From: Polymyxa betae
Taxonomy: Eukaryota; Endomyxa; Phytomyxea; Plasmodiophorida; Plasmodiophoridae
Direction of reading: 5' to 3'
Length of the DNA: 64,000 bases
Assembly (NCBI GenBank): GCA_003693705.1
Contig: RBZT01000562.1
Coordinates: forward strand, 700 to 64,699
Shown one piece after another: positions 1 to 12,849 of the stretch. How positions within the stretch are numbered: the first letter of the stretch is position 1; each line of letters opens with the position of its first letter. The notes below the pieces were generated by a model that saw only the letters and a list, made by a program, of their open reading frames with translations, was not told the DNA's origin and ran no database searches. The translations under genes were made by a program, and so were the position numbers.

Positions 1-136
1 ACAACAATTGAAGCAGAGCTTTGCGGTCGCTTGTAATACGGTCAGATTGAAGTAATAGTTTCAGCAGGCATGCCATGATGACTTCATGAACGTGGATAGG
101 CGTTTGGTCATCTGTCGGGCTATTCCCTTGATCCAT
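1..136 (-). CDS. Partial 5' end of an unknown gene, cut by the window edge
   Basis: An ATG at 134-136 (minus strand) opens a frame with no stop to the window edge, about 45 residues beginning MDQGNSPTDDQTP and continuing with a helical, Leu-rich stretch (IMACLLKLLLQSDR). I do not recognise it. The gene would be divergent from the lectin receptor gene that starts 211 bp away, so the interval between them may hold a shared promoter. The open length is short and the call rests on amino-acid texture only. Confidence 0.35.
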   Translation of the reverse strand, partial: MDQGNSPTDDQTPIHVHEVIMACLLKLLLQSDRITSDRKALLQLL

Positions 137-346
137 GGTGCCACGATGTTGCTTTCTGGTAGGTCTAGAGCGACTTGGATATAACATTTCTTAGATTCTG
201 ACATCGTCACATTATAGCTCGCGATTCTCATCGTTCTGCCCGAAATTCTCGCTAGCTTTCATTGCAAAGTATAGAGAGCTCGTCGATGCATATACGAACG
301 GAAGACGACAAGGATCTCGATCGCAATCCGGCACGCGGCCGGCTGC

Positions 347-2738
347 ATGAATCTGTTTCTCACAGATCCGCGCTGCAGAATGTTGCTTCTATATTTGACG
401 ATATTCGGAGTGGCGTTTGCTGCACCAGCGCCGTCCTATAACGAGCTGTTCTCGGAACCGTATCGGAATAAGATCAGCGCCTCGAATGGGTTTTATCGCG
501 CTCAGACGAATATCTCGGCGGTGACGGTCTCGTATATGGCCTTTGTTCAGGTCCCGTCCACGACATCGTCGAGCAGGGTCATCTTCACTGTCCATCCGAG
601 CAACGAGTTTTCGCAATCGCTTCCGAAAGTGTTTCTCTATCAAGACATCTATCTGGCTGCCAACCTCACAACCACCTTCGGCACTGAAATGGTCATTGGA
701 CCTTCTATCACCCGTGACGTCTGGTTCTTGTTCGGAATCTCGATCACCAACGGCGTCAATCGCAACGTGAAATTCTACGTGTCGTATCGCGTAAGCACGG
801 CGATCTCCAACACGACCTATCTATAAAAAACGGTGACGATCCAAGGCAACATGCTGACATCCAGTGCATCTGTGGTCGATCTCAATAATGTCACTCTAAC
901 GACGAACCCTGTTCCTGTCTATGTGATGCAATTTCGTGTGTTCTCGGTCGCTATGGACTTCCCGGATTTCGATCTGTTTCGCTTTAACTATCCGCCGCTA
1001 TATTCGTACCAGAGCGGCTCGTCGATCGGAGGGACGGCATTCGAGAAAGCAAGCGCCGCTGCCAATATCTCCTGCCCGAATAACCTCGTGATCGCCTCAG
1101 TGGATGAAGCGTATTTCGGTCGTCCTTCTGGGGTGTTTCCCTTCATATCGGCGAATCCTATCTGTGATCTGTGATCTTCCGCTATTACAGCTGTTCGGAA
1201 TGAGTGCCTCGGCAGCCGCTTCTGCATCCTTCCCAGGACGACCAGCGATTTCGGAGCCGATCCATGTCCGGGTTGGTCGAAATGGATCTCTGTCTCTGTT
1301 AGCTGTTCCACCACCGCGGCCCCGAGCTCAGCGCCTTCTTCATCTCCTTCAAGGTCAGCGCCTTCTTCATCACCTTCAAGATCAGCACCTTCTTCCTCTC
1401 CTTCGACCGCAGCGCCTTCTTCCTTTGTCTCAACACCAGCGCCGACTTCCATGCCGACCTCCGCGCCTACCTCATCTGTGTTGCCGGTGATTCCCTCTGC
1501 AACGCGAACGCCTTCGTCGCAGGCTGCTCCCAGTGCTTCTGCGCCTTTCGCCCTCTCAACAGTAACATCCAGTTCGCTGCCAACTTCTACGGCCGCTCCG
1601 CTTCCAATGATGGTCACCACCCCATCAGTGACCTCTTCGTCACATCCTGAGACAAGCACTTCTCTCTTTACAACGAGCGCGATTCCTTCGACGTATGCTC
1701 AATAGTTTTTTACTGATTTTTTGGTTTCAAGATTCTCGTACCAGTTTATCTTCGTAAAGCGTTTAAACCTTTGAACTTTCAGCACTGAAAATTACGGTGT
1801 TGCTATTGCAATTTCTTTCTGTTGACTCTCTACTTAGATCTCGATCTCTGCCTTTGAAACTGCCTTTCAGTTACAACGCCTGGAAGGTTTCGCTGACTAT
1901 CGCTGAATCGACATTGGGCGAGAGAGATTCGGTCCGAGAAGCCAAAATCCGATTTCTCATTGAAGACATGGGCTACGCTCTGGATACACCTTCATCTCGT
2001 TTCGTTCTGGTGCAATTCCAGAACCAGACGCAATTGTCCACTGTCCTTTCATTCGTGATTCGTCCCAACTCGACCGACCCGGATGGATCCGATTTGATCA
2101 CAGCTTTCTACAAGCAGATGCAAATTCTTGGCAGCTCTCTTCGAATCGCAGAATTCCTGAATGCCGCCCCAGACCCGCCCGTCTTGATCAGCATCGAAGC
2201 TGTTCGCGTTATTTTCTGTGCTCTTAACTCGTACGTGATAGATCCGACTCCATGTACGACTCCTGCTACCGTCTCAAGTTTATCGACAGCTACTGAATCA
2301 ACAATTACCGAAAATCAGATGCTGGTAGCATCCGGTGCATTGCTGACCCTTGCTATCGCTGCTGGCCTGATTATTTGGTTTCGGGTTAAACGTAGCAGAC
2401 CGGCAAATGCCAGCGGAACTCAGGCACCAACCGATGCGAAGCATCTTTCGGCAGATGTCGTCCAGCTAACGAACCTGGCCAATTCACAGCCATCATTCGA
2501 TAATGGACTTCAACTCGGAGCGAGCTGTTCCAAGCTGAATAGCTTGGCGCTGCCTTCGATGGCTAATGGATCGATGTGGGGAGCTCAGCAGACGTATTTC
2601 CAGTCGGCGTCGATGAGGTCGGAAGCTCCTTTTATCTACAAACAGTGCTCAATATTTCAACTCGACGTCTTGAAAAAATCGCAGCGCTTTGTGGCATTCA
2701 TGATGCTTCACGAACATTTCCAGACCTTTCAGTTTTAA
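347..2738 (+). pseudogene. SUEL-lectin type I membrane receptor, copy 1, with two in-frame stop codons
   Basis: Two exons (347-1692 and 1838-2738; 145-bp intron, phase 2, placed exactly as in copy 2) give one uninterrupted frame of 749 codons except for TAA at 824-826 and TGA at 1172-1174. Order: signal peptide (MLLLYLTIFGVAFA), jelly-roll/LamG-like domain, SUEL lectin domain (SCPNNLVIASVDEAYFGRP ... CLGSRFCI ... GADPCPGWSKW), Ser/Pro stalk with short PSSSPSRSA repeats, a membrane-proximal domain beginning AWKVSLT, TM helix (LLTLAIAAGLIIWF), cytoplasmic tail. Both stops align without gaps to sense codons of copy 2, and there is no frameshift, so this is either a recent pseudogene or a gene read through or edited. 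A start at Met-12 (380) would fit the signal peptide better. Confidence 0.8.
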
Positions 2739-3192
2739 TATTCATACAGATTATAGCGGCTATGCCTCTTCGATATGGTCAATGGTGCATGTCCCATAGA
2801 ATCTAGCAGTATAATATCTCCAACTACACGAGGAAAGTCTGATTCGATTTCATTCTAATCAACGAGGTTTACTAAATTCTGAACTTTCCCGGCAGCGGGT
2901 TGCTGTCAAAAGATCTCAGACCAGCATGCCGCCGCCCACTGCCCGCCGGCCCTATCCAGCGCCTCTAGACTCGGCTATTGCCAAAGCTCTAGGTCTGGCT
3001 GCACCGCCGCCAGCATTCCTATAAGCGATGACAAGCTGTGTTCTGTTAATTTACTTCGTCGACCGACTAACAAGGCTGTGTTTGTACAAGATGATGATGG
3101 TATGGTCGTGATTTCAGACGTCTGCCGTGTGCCACCATACATCCAAATATCTCTGCCAGAATCTTTCACCTGCATGTGTACCGGTTGTATGA
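2739..3192. other. Intergenic interval between receptor copies 1 and 2
   Basis: No gene, RNA or clear repeat seen. The interval must hold the 3' end of copy 1 and the promoter of copy 2. A GC-rich patch lies near 2930-2960. Confidence 0.5.
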
Positions 3193-5341
3193 ATGTTCCT
3201 TTTATTCGTTAGTCTTTTATTCGCAGCGGAAGCTGCCGTTACAGCGCCACAGTTCAGCGAGCTGTTCTCACAGCCCTACCGAACCGTCTCATCGGTCATC
3301 GTGAAATCGTTCCAGCAACAGACCGATGTATCGAGCGTCGCTGTTTCCTATATGGGCTGGGCCCAAATCCCATCCAGCAAATCATCGAATCGTTTGATCT
3401 TCCACGTCCATCCGAATTCGGATCAGACGGTCTCGCTGCCGAAGGTCTATATCTATCAGGATAAGTTCCTGGCTGCGAACATAACGACCACATTCGGTAA
3501 TGAGATGCTAATTGGGCCCAATATCACACTCGACACCTGGTTCTCGTTCGGCATCGCCATCGATAACGGCATCGGCCGTAACGTCACCTTTTACCTTTCA
3601 TATCGAGTGACGACAGCCATCTCCATTCCCACCTATGCGATCAAGACGCTGGGCCTCCAGGGCGACATGCTGACGTCCAGCACGGCCATGGCCACCGTCA
3701 ACGCCGTCTCACTAACGACGAACCCGGTCCCGGTCTATCTAACCCAGTTGCGCGTGTTCGCGGTGGCCATGGACGAGCTGTTGTTCGAAGTGTTTCGTAC
3801 GAGTTTTCCGATGCCTTTCGTGTATCAGACCGGCGCGCAGATCACCGCGCTCGTTTTCGAGAGGTTAACCGTCGGTGCCAATGTTTCTTGCCCGAACAAT
3901 TTGATCATCGCATCCATCGATAAAGCGATGTTTGGTCGGCCGGTCTGGCCGACGATGCTGCCGAACCCAGCCTGCGACGTAGGGGCGTCCGCGGTCGGCG
4001 TTGCTCAGAGCGCGTGTCTCGGCCGACGGTCCTGCCTCATTCCGAGGTCAAACGACGCCTTCGGATCCGATCCCTGTAAGGGTTGGAGTAAATGGACGGC
4101 AGTCACTGTCACCTGTAATAAGACCATCACGCAAACGATCGCTCCGTCGCTAGCATCGTCATCGCCAAGTTCGAGATCGCCTTCGGCCACAATATCGTCT
4201 TCGGCCACGAGATCGCCTTCGCCATCTTCAACGCTTTCCTCGAACCGAACGGTCAGCTTTTCGCCGCAAACAATTCCAGGCTCGAAACCAACAACATCCA
4301 GTACACAACCGACCACGTAAGTAGCTTTAGTTTATTAAATTTGGTGAATTAATGTGTTTGTTTTATCTGTTCTGCATTAAGTATTTCTGTTTTAAGCTTC
4401 ATTTGTTCAGGCCAATTTTCGCTTGCCTATAGTTAGGGCTCTTTTCTTGATGCTCTAAGGTTTCCTCGTTGGACTCACTTGGTTTTTTTATTGAATGGCT
4501 GTACAGGTCGGCATCGTCACCTTCAACATTGCCAGCCGATGCGAACGCGTGGCGACTGTCTCTCACCGTCGACGATTCCATCATGGGCATGTCGGACTCG
4601 GTCATCGGCATCAAGAAGTCGACTTTCATTGATGATATGAGCTTGGCTTTGAGTGAGCCGTCGTCGCGGTTTCCACTATTGCTGGTGCAGCTTCAATCCC
4701 AGACTCGATCATCTACCTCCGTCTCTTTCGTGATTCTACCCAGCACCGGCGACCCCGATGGCTCGATTCTCGTCGACCTCTTCTACCACATGATGCAGAT
4801 TCCCGGCAGTAGCCTTCGCAATGGCGAGCTACTTCGATGGGCCGGCGACCCTCCCGTTCCTATCACCATTGAAGCAATTCACGTGTTCCAATGCGCTTCT
4901 GGCGCTTACGCTTTTGATGCGAATTCCTGTCCTTCGGCAGCCCCATCAACAGTATCATCAGCCAGTGAACCGCTGCTAGGCAGGATGCAGATCCTGATCG
5001 CCGGCAGCGTTGCTCTCCTGATTCTGATCGTCACCAGCCTGTACATTTGGATGCGCTTCCGATCTGTGACGCCTGCCGCTGCCACGACCATTCCCACCAA
5101 TGTCCAGCTCCCTGCAGTGAATCCTGTCCAGATGCGTCTTGACAACGTGTATGTTACAGGCAATTCTGGACGAGGCCAGAATCAAGCATCGGCACATTCG
5201 TCGTCGGCGTCGGTGAATGGACTGACTGCACCACTATCGTATAACGTATCTTCGTCAAGGGACTCGACTGCGGCCGTTAGTCCTTCAATACGGATTGAAA
5301 GCGGAGAAGGTCGATATTCTCAATATTTTTCAAGATCATAG
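3193..5341 (+). CDS. SUEL-lectin type I membrane receptor, copy 2 (intact)
   Basis: Exons 3193-4316 and 4507-5341 (190-bp intron, phase 2) give 652 aa. Signal peptide MFLLFVSLLFAAEA; jelly-roll/LamG-like domain about residues 20-210; SUEL lectin domain about 215-305, with the family's Cys pattern (VSCPNNLIIASIDKAMFGRP, ACD, ACLGRRSC, SDPCKGWSKW, VTC); Ser/Thr/Pro-rich stalk; a domain of about 110 aa starting AWRLSLTVDD and ending near ITIEAIHVFQC; TM helix IAGSVALLILIVTSLYIW; tail of about 100 aa ending GRYSQYFSRS. SUEL domains bind galactose or rhamnose; the topology suggests a cell-surface glycan receptor. It is the best reference for the family. The membrane-proximal domain is not one I can name. 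Confidence 0.85.
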
Positions 5342-6316
5342 AAAATAGCCTAGATTGTAGCAATTGAATGCTTCACATTGGCAATGTTTTCAAGAAAAAA
5401 TTAAACAAAACTTCACTAAGGTGGCAAAATTTCTATAAGCTGAACTCAGTTGTATTGTTCTCGCCTTGATGAGGAAGCATGGTGCTGACGACCTGCGGAG
5501 CCAGACGTCTACAGTTGATCGAAGCGTGTTTGTTGGACAGCGATTCCAGGACTCACCCGGGTAACTACCATGCGCTTTCCTGGTAATCATCGTTAGGCAT
5601 ACGATTGGTGATTCCTCCTTTGATCGTGCCCTCTCGTTATCATTTGTCTGGAATAGATTTTTGAATTGAATGCTAAGTAGGGCCTGAGAGCGGCTATCAG
5701 TATAATAATATCATGACCGGGATTGGTTCAAGCAAGGCCTTTGATGAAATATTAGGGACCGAGCCATATATCAAATCGACCCTCGTGAATCAACAATCCA
5801 CATCACAGTGAATCCGAGCTGATATATTTAGTTATGGGCGCCATTAAGAAGCGAATAGGCGACACATGATCCACTTGTGCAGGAGCGGCGTTAACAACTC
5901 CTGCTTGCGAGTTTCTGACATCTTCCAGACACGTTTTGGTGTATTTAAACCGGTTCTGGGCAATATTGGACCTCAGGAATGATTTATAATCTGCTATCCC
6001 ATCCGATGATCACAAATCAATCTATTGAATTTTTTTGCAGTTGCCAGTTCACTCAATCTCGAACGACCTTACGACGGTGGTGCGAACGTCCAATCGAAAC
6101 CGCTGGAGGTGTGGTGAGTTGATCGCCAGTCGATGTTTGCGTACGGCATGATTTTCCTGAGAGCCAGCACAGCCACGGAGAGATCGGCGCGGGAATATCG
6201 CGAATGGATGGGCGCGTGCAACGCCGCGCTTGGCAATATCTTCGCGTGGCAATAGATAGCGAGGCTGCGATTGCGTGTTTCACACAACAGCGGTAACGTA
6301 AACACGTAACGCAACG
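5342..6316. other. Intergenic interval upstream of receptor copy 3
   Basis: About 975 bp without a supportable gene. Short open frames on the minus strand near 6050-6360 are Arg/His-rich and show no start context or family resemblance. It presumably holds the copy 2 terminator and copy 3 promoter. Confidence 0.5.
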
Positions 6317-8431
6317 ATGCGGCTCGGCCTGGCGCTGCTGCTGCTGCTGGCAGGCGCGGCCCAAGGGGCGACCCCGCCCCCCTGGACGATGCTGTTCGGC
6401 CCGGCGTACCGGACCAGCACCGAATCGACCGTCGCGGTGTCGTCGTCGTTCACGGCGTCCGCCAATGGCGTCTCGTTTCAGGGCTGGGCGCAGGTCCCGT
6501 CCTCGAATGCGCTGCGGACTCGGTCGCTGTTCGCCCTCTATCCGTCCGAGTCCAGTACGGTGCCGCTGATCAGCGTCTGGATCGCTAATAGTCGGTACCT
6601 GTGCGCGAACCTGTCCACGTCGGCAGGGGCGGAGTCCGTGACGGGCCCGAATATCACCACGGACTCGTGGTTCTCGTTCGGCGTGGCGGTCGGCGTGGGC
6701 ACGGACCGCGGCATCCGCTTCTATGCGGCCGATATGGTCAACAGCGGGATCCAGAACCCGACCTATTCGTGGGCTCCGTTCGGACTCCGTGGCGACCTCC
6801 TGCCGTCCAGTGCGGCCGTCGCCGTCGCTCCCGCTCTGTCACCAACAACGTCCCCCGTCCCGGTCTACATGACCACGTTGCGCGTCATCACCGGCGCGAT
6901 CCAGTACGACACGTTCGGGTTGCTGACCAAAGACGTGCCGGCGCCGTATTTCAATCTGGTATGGTGGGGTGTGCTAGGGTTTAGGGTTATAGGGTTTTAG
7001 GGTTTCATTTAGGTCGGGAATGTTGTAGGCGGAATAGCGTTCGAATTAACGACCTCGTCGGCAAATGTATCATGTCCGTCCGGGATGAAGTTCTCCTCTG
7101 TCATTACAGCTCTGTACGGGCGTCCGCGCGGGATCTGGCCGAACTCGGCGGCCAGTCCGATTTGTAATGTCGGGACGATAGCAAAGACGGCGTCCGCGTG
7201 TCTGGGCAAACCCTGGTGTATTGTCCCGCATTCGAATGATCGATTGACCGATCCATGCGTGGGCCGAGTCAAATGGCTGTCCGTGGCACTGACATGTTCC
7301 GCACCCACGGTATCTCCGCAATCGATGTCACGGACGCGGTCATTGTCTTCGTCGACCAGTGCACCGGTCACTTCGAACTCGTCGTCCAGGTAAACTCACA
7401 GCATGCGCGCACTATTTGCCCTTCGGCAATTTTTACCTTTTCGCTTGTTGAGACTCGCGCAGTTTTTGATCTTTTTACAGTCGGACTTTTAGAACTTAAC
7501 TCAGAAAAACGTTTTTTTTTGAGACTGTGCTAGGCCGACCACGTCACGGAAATTATCGTCATCGGGCGCCTGGCAGGTCTCTCTACAGGTCTCACAGTCG
7601 ACTTTGGGTGTTAATCAGGACGCTCTGAAAGACGCACTCGTCCGCGATCTGAGCGCGGCCCTCCGGGCCAGCACGGACCGGTTCGTGCTGGTCGCATTCG
7701 GAGTCCAGACCCCGCTCTCCACGCTGGTCTCGTTCGTGATTGTCGCCAATGAGACCGACCCGGACGGCATCGTCCTGCTGGACGCGTTCCGGACGCAGTT
7801 GCAGACTCCGGGCAGCGCAGTCCGTGCCGGGGCCGTCCTGTGCTCTGCCGCGGCCCCGCCCGTCTCCATTCAGGTCGTCGCCGTTCACCTGACCACCTGT
7901 CCGTCCGGTGCCGTGACTCTGGGCTCGGCCTCCTGCCCGGTCTCGACGCAGTCCGCCACGGCACAGGGCCTGTTCCAGCGCACTTTACTCATGTGGATCG
8001 GTCCCGTCGTCGTCATGTCCGTCGTACTGGTCGTCGGCGTCTGCTGCTGGGTCCGCTGCTGCGCGAAACCGCGTCCGGCCGCGCAGCCCATGTCCACGTT
8101 ACAGTCCACGGTCCCGGTCGAGTTCCCCTTCTCCGGTCCGGTCGCGTTCGCGCCCGATTCGCGGACCGGTACGACGATCAGGGGCCAGACCATGAAGCCG
8201 AGTACGGCGCCGTACCCGCCCGTCGTGCCGCTCACGTCGTCGTGGGACGGCGCCGCGGCCGTGTACGCCGCCGATCGCGCTTCGGCCCCGGCCCTGGACC
8301 AGTACGGCAGCTACTTTTCGCAGAACGACCTGGGCGACGTGGCTCTGGGCGCGGCCCACGCCGCTGACAGTTGGGGCGCGGACCCGCCCCAAGGCCCCTC
8401 TCAGGCGGAGCGGCCTGTTCCGGACTTTTGA
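6317..8431 (+). CDS. SUEL-lectin type I membrane receptor, copy 3 (GC-rich, two introns)
   Basis: Exons 6317-6958, 7013-7389 and 7534-8431 give 638 aa with consistent phases. Signal peptide MRLGLALLLLLAGAAQG; jelly-roll/LamG-like domain; SUEL domain (VSCPSG, LYGRPRGIWP, PICNV, ACLGKPWC, TDPCVGRVKWL, LTC); a short stalk; the shared membrane-proximal domain (AWQVSLQVSQ ... SSLRASTDRF-like, DPDG, PGSAVRAG); TM helix MWIGPVVVMSVVLVVGVCCW; tail containing DQYGSYFSQND. The second intron sits exactly where copies 1 and 2 have theirs; the first is extra and contains telomere-like repeats. Coding DNA is markedly more GC-rich than copies 1 and 2, so it has diverged in base composition despite adjacency. 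Confidence 0.85.
6975..7005 (+). repeat. Telomere-like repeats in receptor copy 3 intron 1
   Basis: Four TAGGGTT units with 3-4 T spacers fill most of a 54-bp intron (6959-7012). They stand in the sense direction just before the acceptor. Confidence 0.8.
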
Positions 8432-8601
8432 GCGCGATCTCTCTGTCGATCTGGTCCGGCAGCTGTGGGCGCCGACGTGATGCCGCCAGCCTCTAACAGG
8501 TTAATGTTACAACATTCGTAACCAATCCACGATACAAAACCGTAACAGAAAGATCTCTGTTTTCCTCGTCGTCGTGTGTCGTGTTTTATAGGAGCCATTT
8601 A

Positions 8602-10355
<1,754 letters not shown>

Positions 10356-10713
10356 AGCGGCTCCAGGTCGGCGGCCTCCGTCTGAACGCGGCCCCCGAGC
10401 AAGTCCAGGATGATCGTCCTGTCTACTGGTGGTGGTCTAACACGACCTCAGTCCGATCAATGAGGGTAGGGTTCGGCGATCTCTATACCCAGAGATCAAT
10501 GTCATTGTTCTTCGTAGATCGCCCACCCAATCCATCGGATGGTCATGATGGTTCTAGCGGTATGGATAGTGAGAGGGCCAGAAGTCCCTGGCAACATCAT
10601 CAGAGCGTCTTGTCTAGAATGCCACCTTATAACAGCGAACCGATTTGTCGTTTGTTTGTCTCCTGTTTAAGCCACTCATATAATCTAAGTGGGGACTATT
10701 CGTGTCAAGAAAT
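10356..10713. other. Intergenic, kinase promoter side to tRNA
   Basis: About 360 bp with no supportable gene. It holds the upstream region of the minus-strand kinase and the 5' flank of the tRNA gene. Confidence 0.5.
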
Positions 10714-10795
10714 GATTCGGTGGTGGAGTGGTTAACACGGTCGCCTGCTAAGTGGCTGCCTTCTGGGCGCGCGAGTTCGAATCTCGTCCGAATCG
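10714..10795 (+). tRNA. tRNA-Ser(GCT)
   Basis: A full class II cloverleaf is visible. The 7-bp acceptor stem pairs GATTCGG with CCGAATC. The D arm is GTG-GAGTGGTTAA-CAC. The anticodon loop is CTGCTAA, giving anticodon GCT (reads AGC and AGT). A variable arm of about 14 nt, and a T arm GCGAG-TTCGAAT-CTCGT, follow. The long variable arm with this anticodon is diagnostic of serine. Box A and box B sequences match the Pol III consensus well, and there is no intron. A T-tract follows immediately. Confidence 0.95.
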
Positions 10796-10798
10796 TTC

Positions 10799-10805
10799 TT
10801 TTTTT
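10799..10805 (+). terminator. Pol III T-tract terminator
   Basis: Seven T residues start 4 nt after the tRNA discriminator base. Confidence 0.85.
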
Positions 10806-10809
10806 GTTT

Positions 10810-10839
10810 GTTCGAAGCTCGTCCAAACAGTTTTTTTTT
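10810..10839 (+). repeat. Partial duplicate of the tRNA 3' end plus T-tract
   Basis: GTTCGAAGCTCGTCCAAACAG followed by nine T closely matches the tRNA T arm, acceptor strand and terminator just upstream (GTTCGAATCTCGTCCGAATCG plus T-tract), with a few substitutions. No 5' half is present. Confidence 0.65.
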
Positions 10840-11441
10840 ATTTGAAAGCGAGGATGCTTTTTCGCCAAACCGCTTCCTGAAAAAATCATGTTGTCATAAC
10901 TCTGACTAGAATGGTGAATCACTATTCTCTTAAGAAGAGTTTTGACAACCTTTGGGAGTTATCAAAAGCAAGTTCTATTTTGTGATAACTGGAATTGGTG
11001 GGTTTCCATGAAACTCACAGCAGGGTCTCAAAGCGTCTTTGGAAGAGTTTGCAGAACGACAACGAATTCAATATTCTTGTTGTGTTGAATCAGCGAAAAA
11101 CTTATCGAATCCAATCCATTCGTGCTATAACAAGTAAAATTGAAACCAATCGTCATGAATTTGGACTTGGAATTCTTTGAAATCGGCATCGCATGCTGCT
11201 ATGCATGGAGTGGGAAGTAGCTAGATGAACTCTCAACCATGTACAAAATAATCCAAACGCTTGCTCTTATCAATCGCGACATTTAACATATAACGCTAAG
11301 AATATGATGTATGTGAAGACGATGCCTACATAATAACTATAATTTATTCACAAAACCGGGATGTTTACCACCAGGTTGGTAACTGCCATTGATCCATGGC
11401 AGCCTGAATAATATATCACAGGAGCAGAGCTTTGATGGGTT
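10840..11441. other. Intergenic, AT-rich
   Basis: About 600 bp downstream of the tRNA and of the Aurora gene's stop. No gene or repeat seen. Confidence 0.5.
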
Positions 11442-12849
11442 TTAACCAAACATAGACGGCGTTGACGAACTAGATGATTGTTGCGGCAGCGCCGACAGAT
11501 GCTTTTTAACAAATGGATGATTGAGAACCTGGAGAAAGAGAGTTAGTAATAGAAAAGCGGAATCTGTCATTTCTAGCTGACCTGCTGTAAAGGAAGACGT
11601 CCCTTCGGGTTCTTCACAAGTAGCTGCGAACAACATGTTATTGAACAAAAAACAACCTCTTGCGACGAATACCTTGCTGATTAAATCTTTAGCATCAGGA
11701 TCCATCCAGGTTGGATACCGAATATCGACCCGAGCGATCTTCCTATAAGTTTCGTTATGGCCTTCGGTTTCAAATGGCGGCCTATGGAACAATATCGTCA
11801 GCCCTAATTCTAGATCAGAAAAGCTTCTAATACCTGCCAACTAGAAATTCATATGTTAAGACGCCAAGAGACCAAATATCGACAGTTTCTGGAAAAGATC
11901 AGGCCATTGCTATGCAACAGGAGACCAAGAAGCTTACCATCATGAGCTTTGCCTTCGATCATTTCAGGTGGTAAGTAGTCCAAAGTCCCACATAGAGTGG
12001 TTCGTCGGGAATTTGGTGTATGAACAGACCTGAGAATTGGATTTAGCAAAACCCAGACCAAACGCGATTAGCGCTTACCATCCGAAATCTGCAATTTTTA
12101 ATTCCCCATTACGACCAAGAAGAAGATTTTCTGGCTTGATATCTCTAAACCATAGATTGAGTATGTGATATGGAAGCGAGCTTCTCTTGCTAGTCGTACC
12201 TGTGAATAACATGTTTCTTATGACAATAGTCTAAAGCGCCTGCTAACTGGGCGATGTATTGAGCTGTTTGTCGATCGGAGAACCGCCCCTCTTTCTGAAG
12301 CTGCTTGAACAGCTCCCCTTTGCTGGCATACTCGAGAATGAGATAGACTCGAGTGGAATCATAAAAATACCCAAACAGCCGGAGAATATTTTCATGCCTG
12401 AATCATATGCATCTGAGAAACCCCAATACAGCAACAATGGCAGAGTTTGGGTACCTCAGATGTGATTGGATTTCGATTTCTCGTCTTAGTTGGTATTCAA
12501 CGTTGGCTTTGGCCAACTGCGATTTAAACATAACCTGCGCACAGGCTTTCAGACTTTTACAGAAAAGAATCTGAGAATCGTCAAACAGACCTTAAGAGCG
12601 CAAATGAATTTCGATTTCTTTTCCCGAGCCAGATAAACATTGCCAAACTTGCCTAAAAACCAGCATTGGGATCTTACCGATATTATCAGCTAAAAATATG
12701 GTCGAACCTTTACCCAGACTTCGACCGATGTCGAAATCCTTCAGGGTCCAACGCTGTGCGGAGCTGCCGCTGCGCGAACGCTCCCCAGCGGTCATCCCCA
12801 GCCCCGCTCCGGGCGCGACATTCTCCTTCGATGTAGTAAACGCCGACAT
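11442..12849 (-). CDS. AURK: Aurora kinase
   Basis: About ten exons with short introns encode a small Aurora kinase: N-terminal tail of about 30 aa ([14 protein letters not shown]), [19 protein letters not shown] (Gly loop), ICALK (VAIK Lys), [20 protein letters not shown] (DFG plus Aurora Trp), and the diagnostic activation loop [19 protein letters not shown]. The C-lobe has DIWSLGVL and DAKDLISK and ends [11 protein letters not shown] plus a Ser-rich tail to SMFG. Auroras drive centrosome/spindle and chromosome-passenger functions in mitosis. A KEN motif (SKENVA) in the N-tail could be an APC/C degron. The gene is complete; the ATG at 12849 is the first in frame. Confidence 0.94.

Noticed and set aside
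988-1659. Long minus-strand open frame rich in Glu, Gly and Val
   Set aside because: It is the complement of the Ser/Thr/Pro stalk of receptor copy 1; the plus frame has homology and this one has none.
347-2738. Stop-codon reassignment as the explanation for the two in-frame stops
   Set aside because: TAA, TAG and TGA all serve as terminators in intact genes here (NAT10 and USP48 TAA, P4H and AFG2 TAG, receptor 3 TGA), so a code change is unlikely.
6975-7005. Window lying at a chromosome end
   Set aside because: Telomere-like units occur as short runs inside introns, spread over 45 kb and flanked by housekeeping genes; there is no terminal array.
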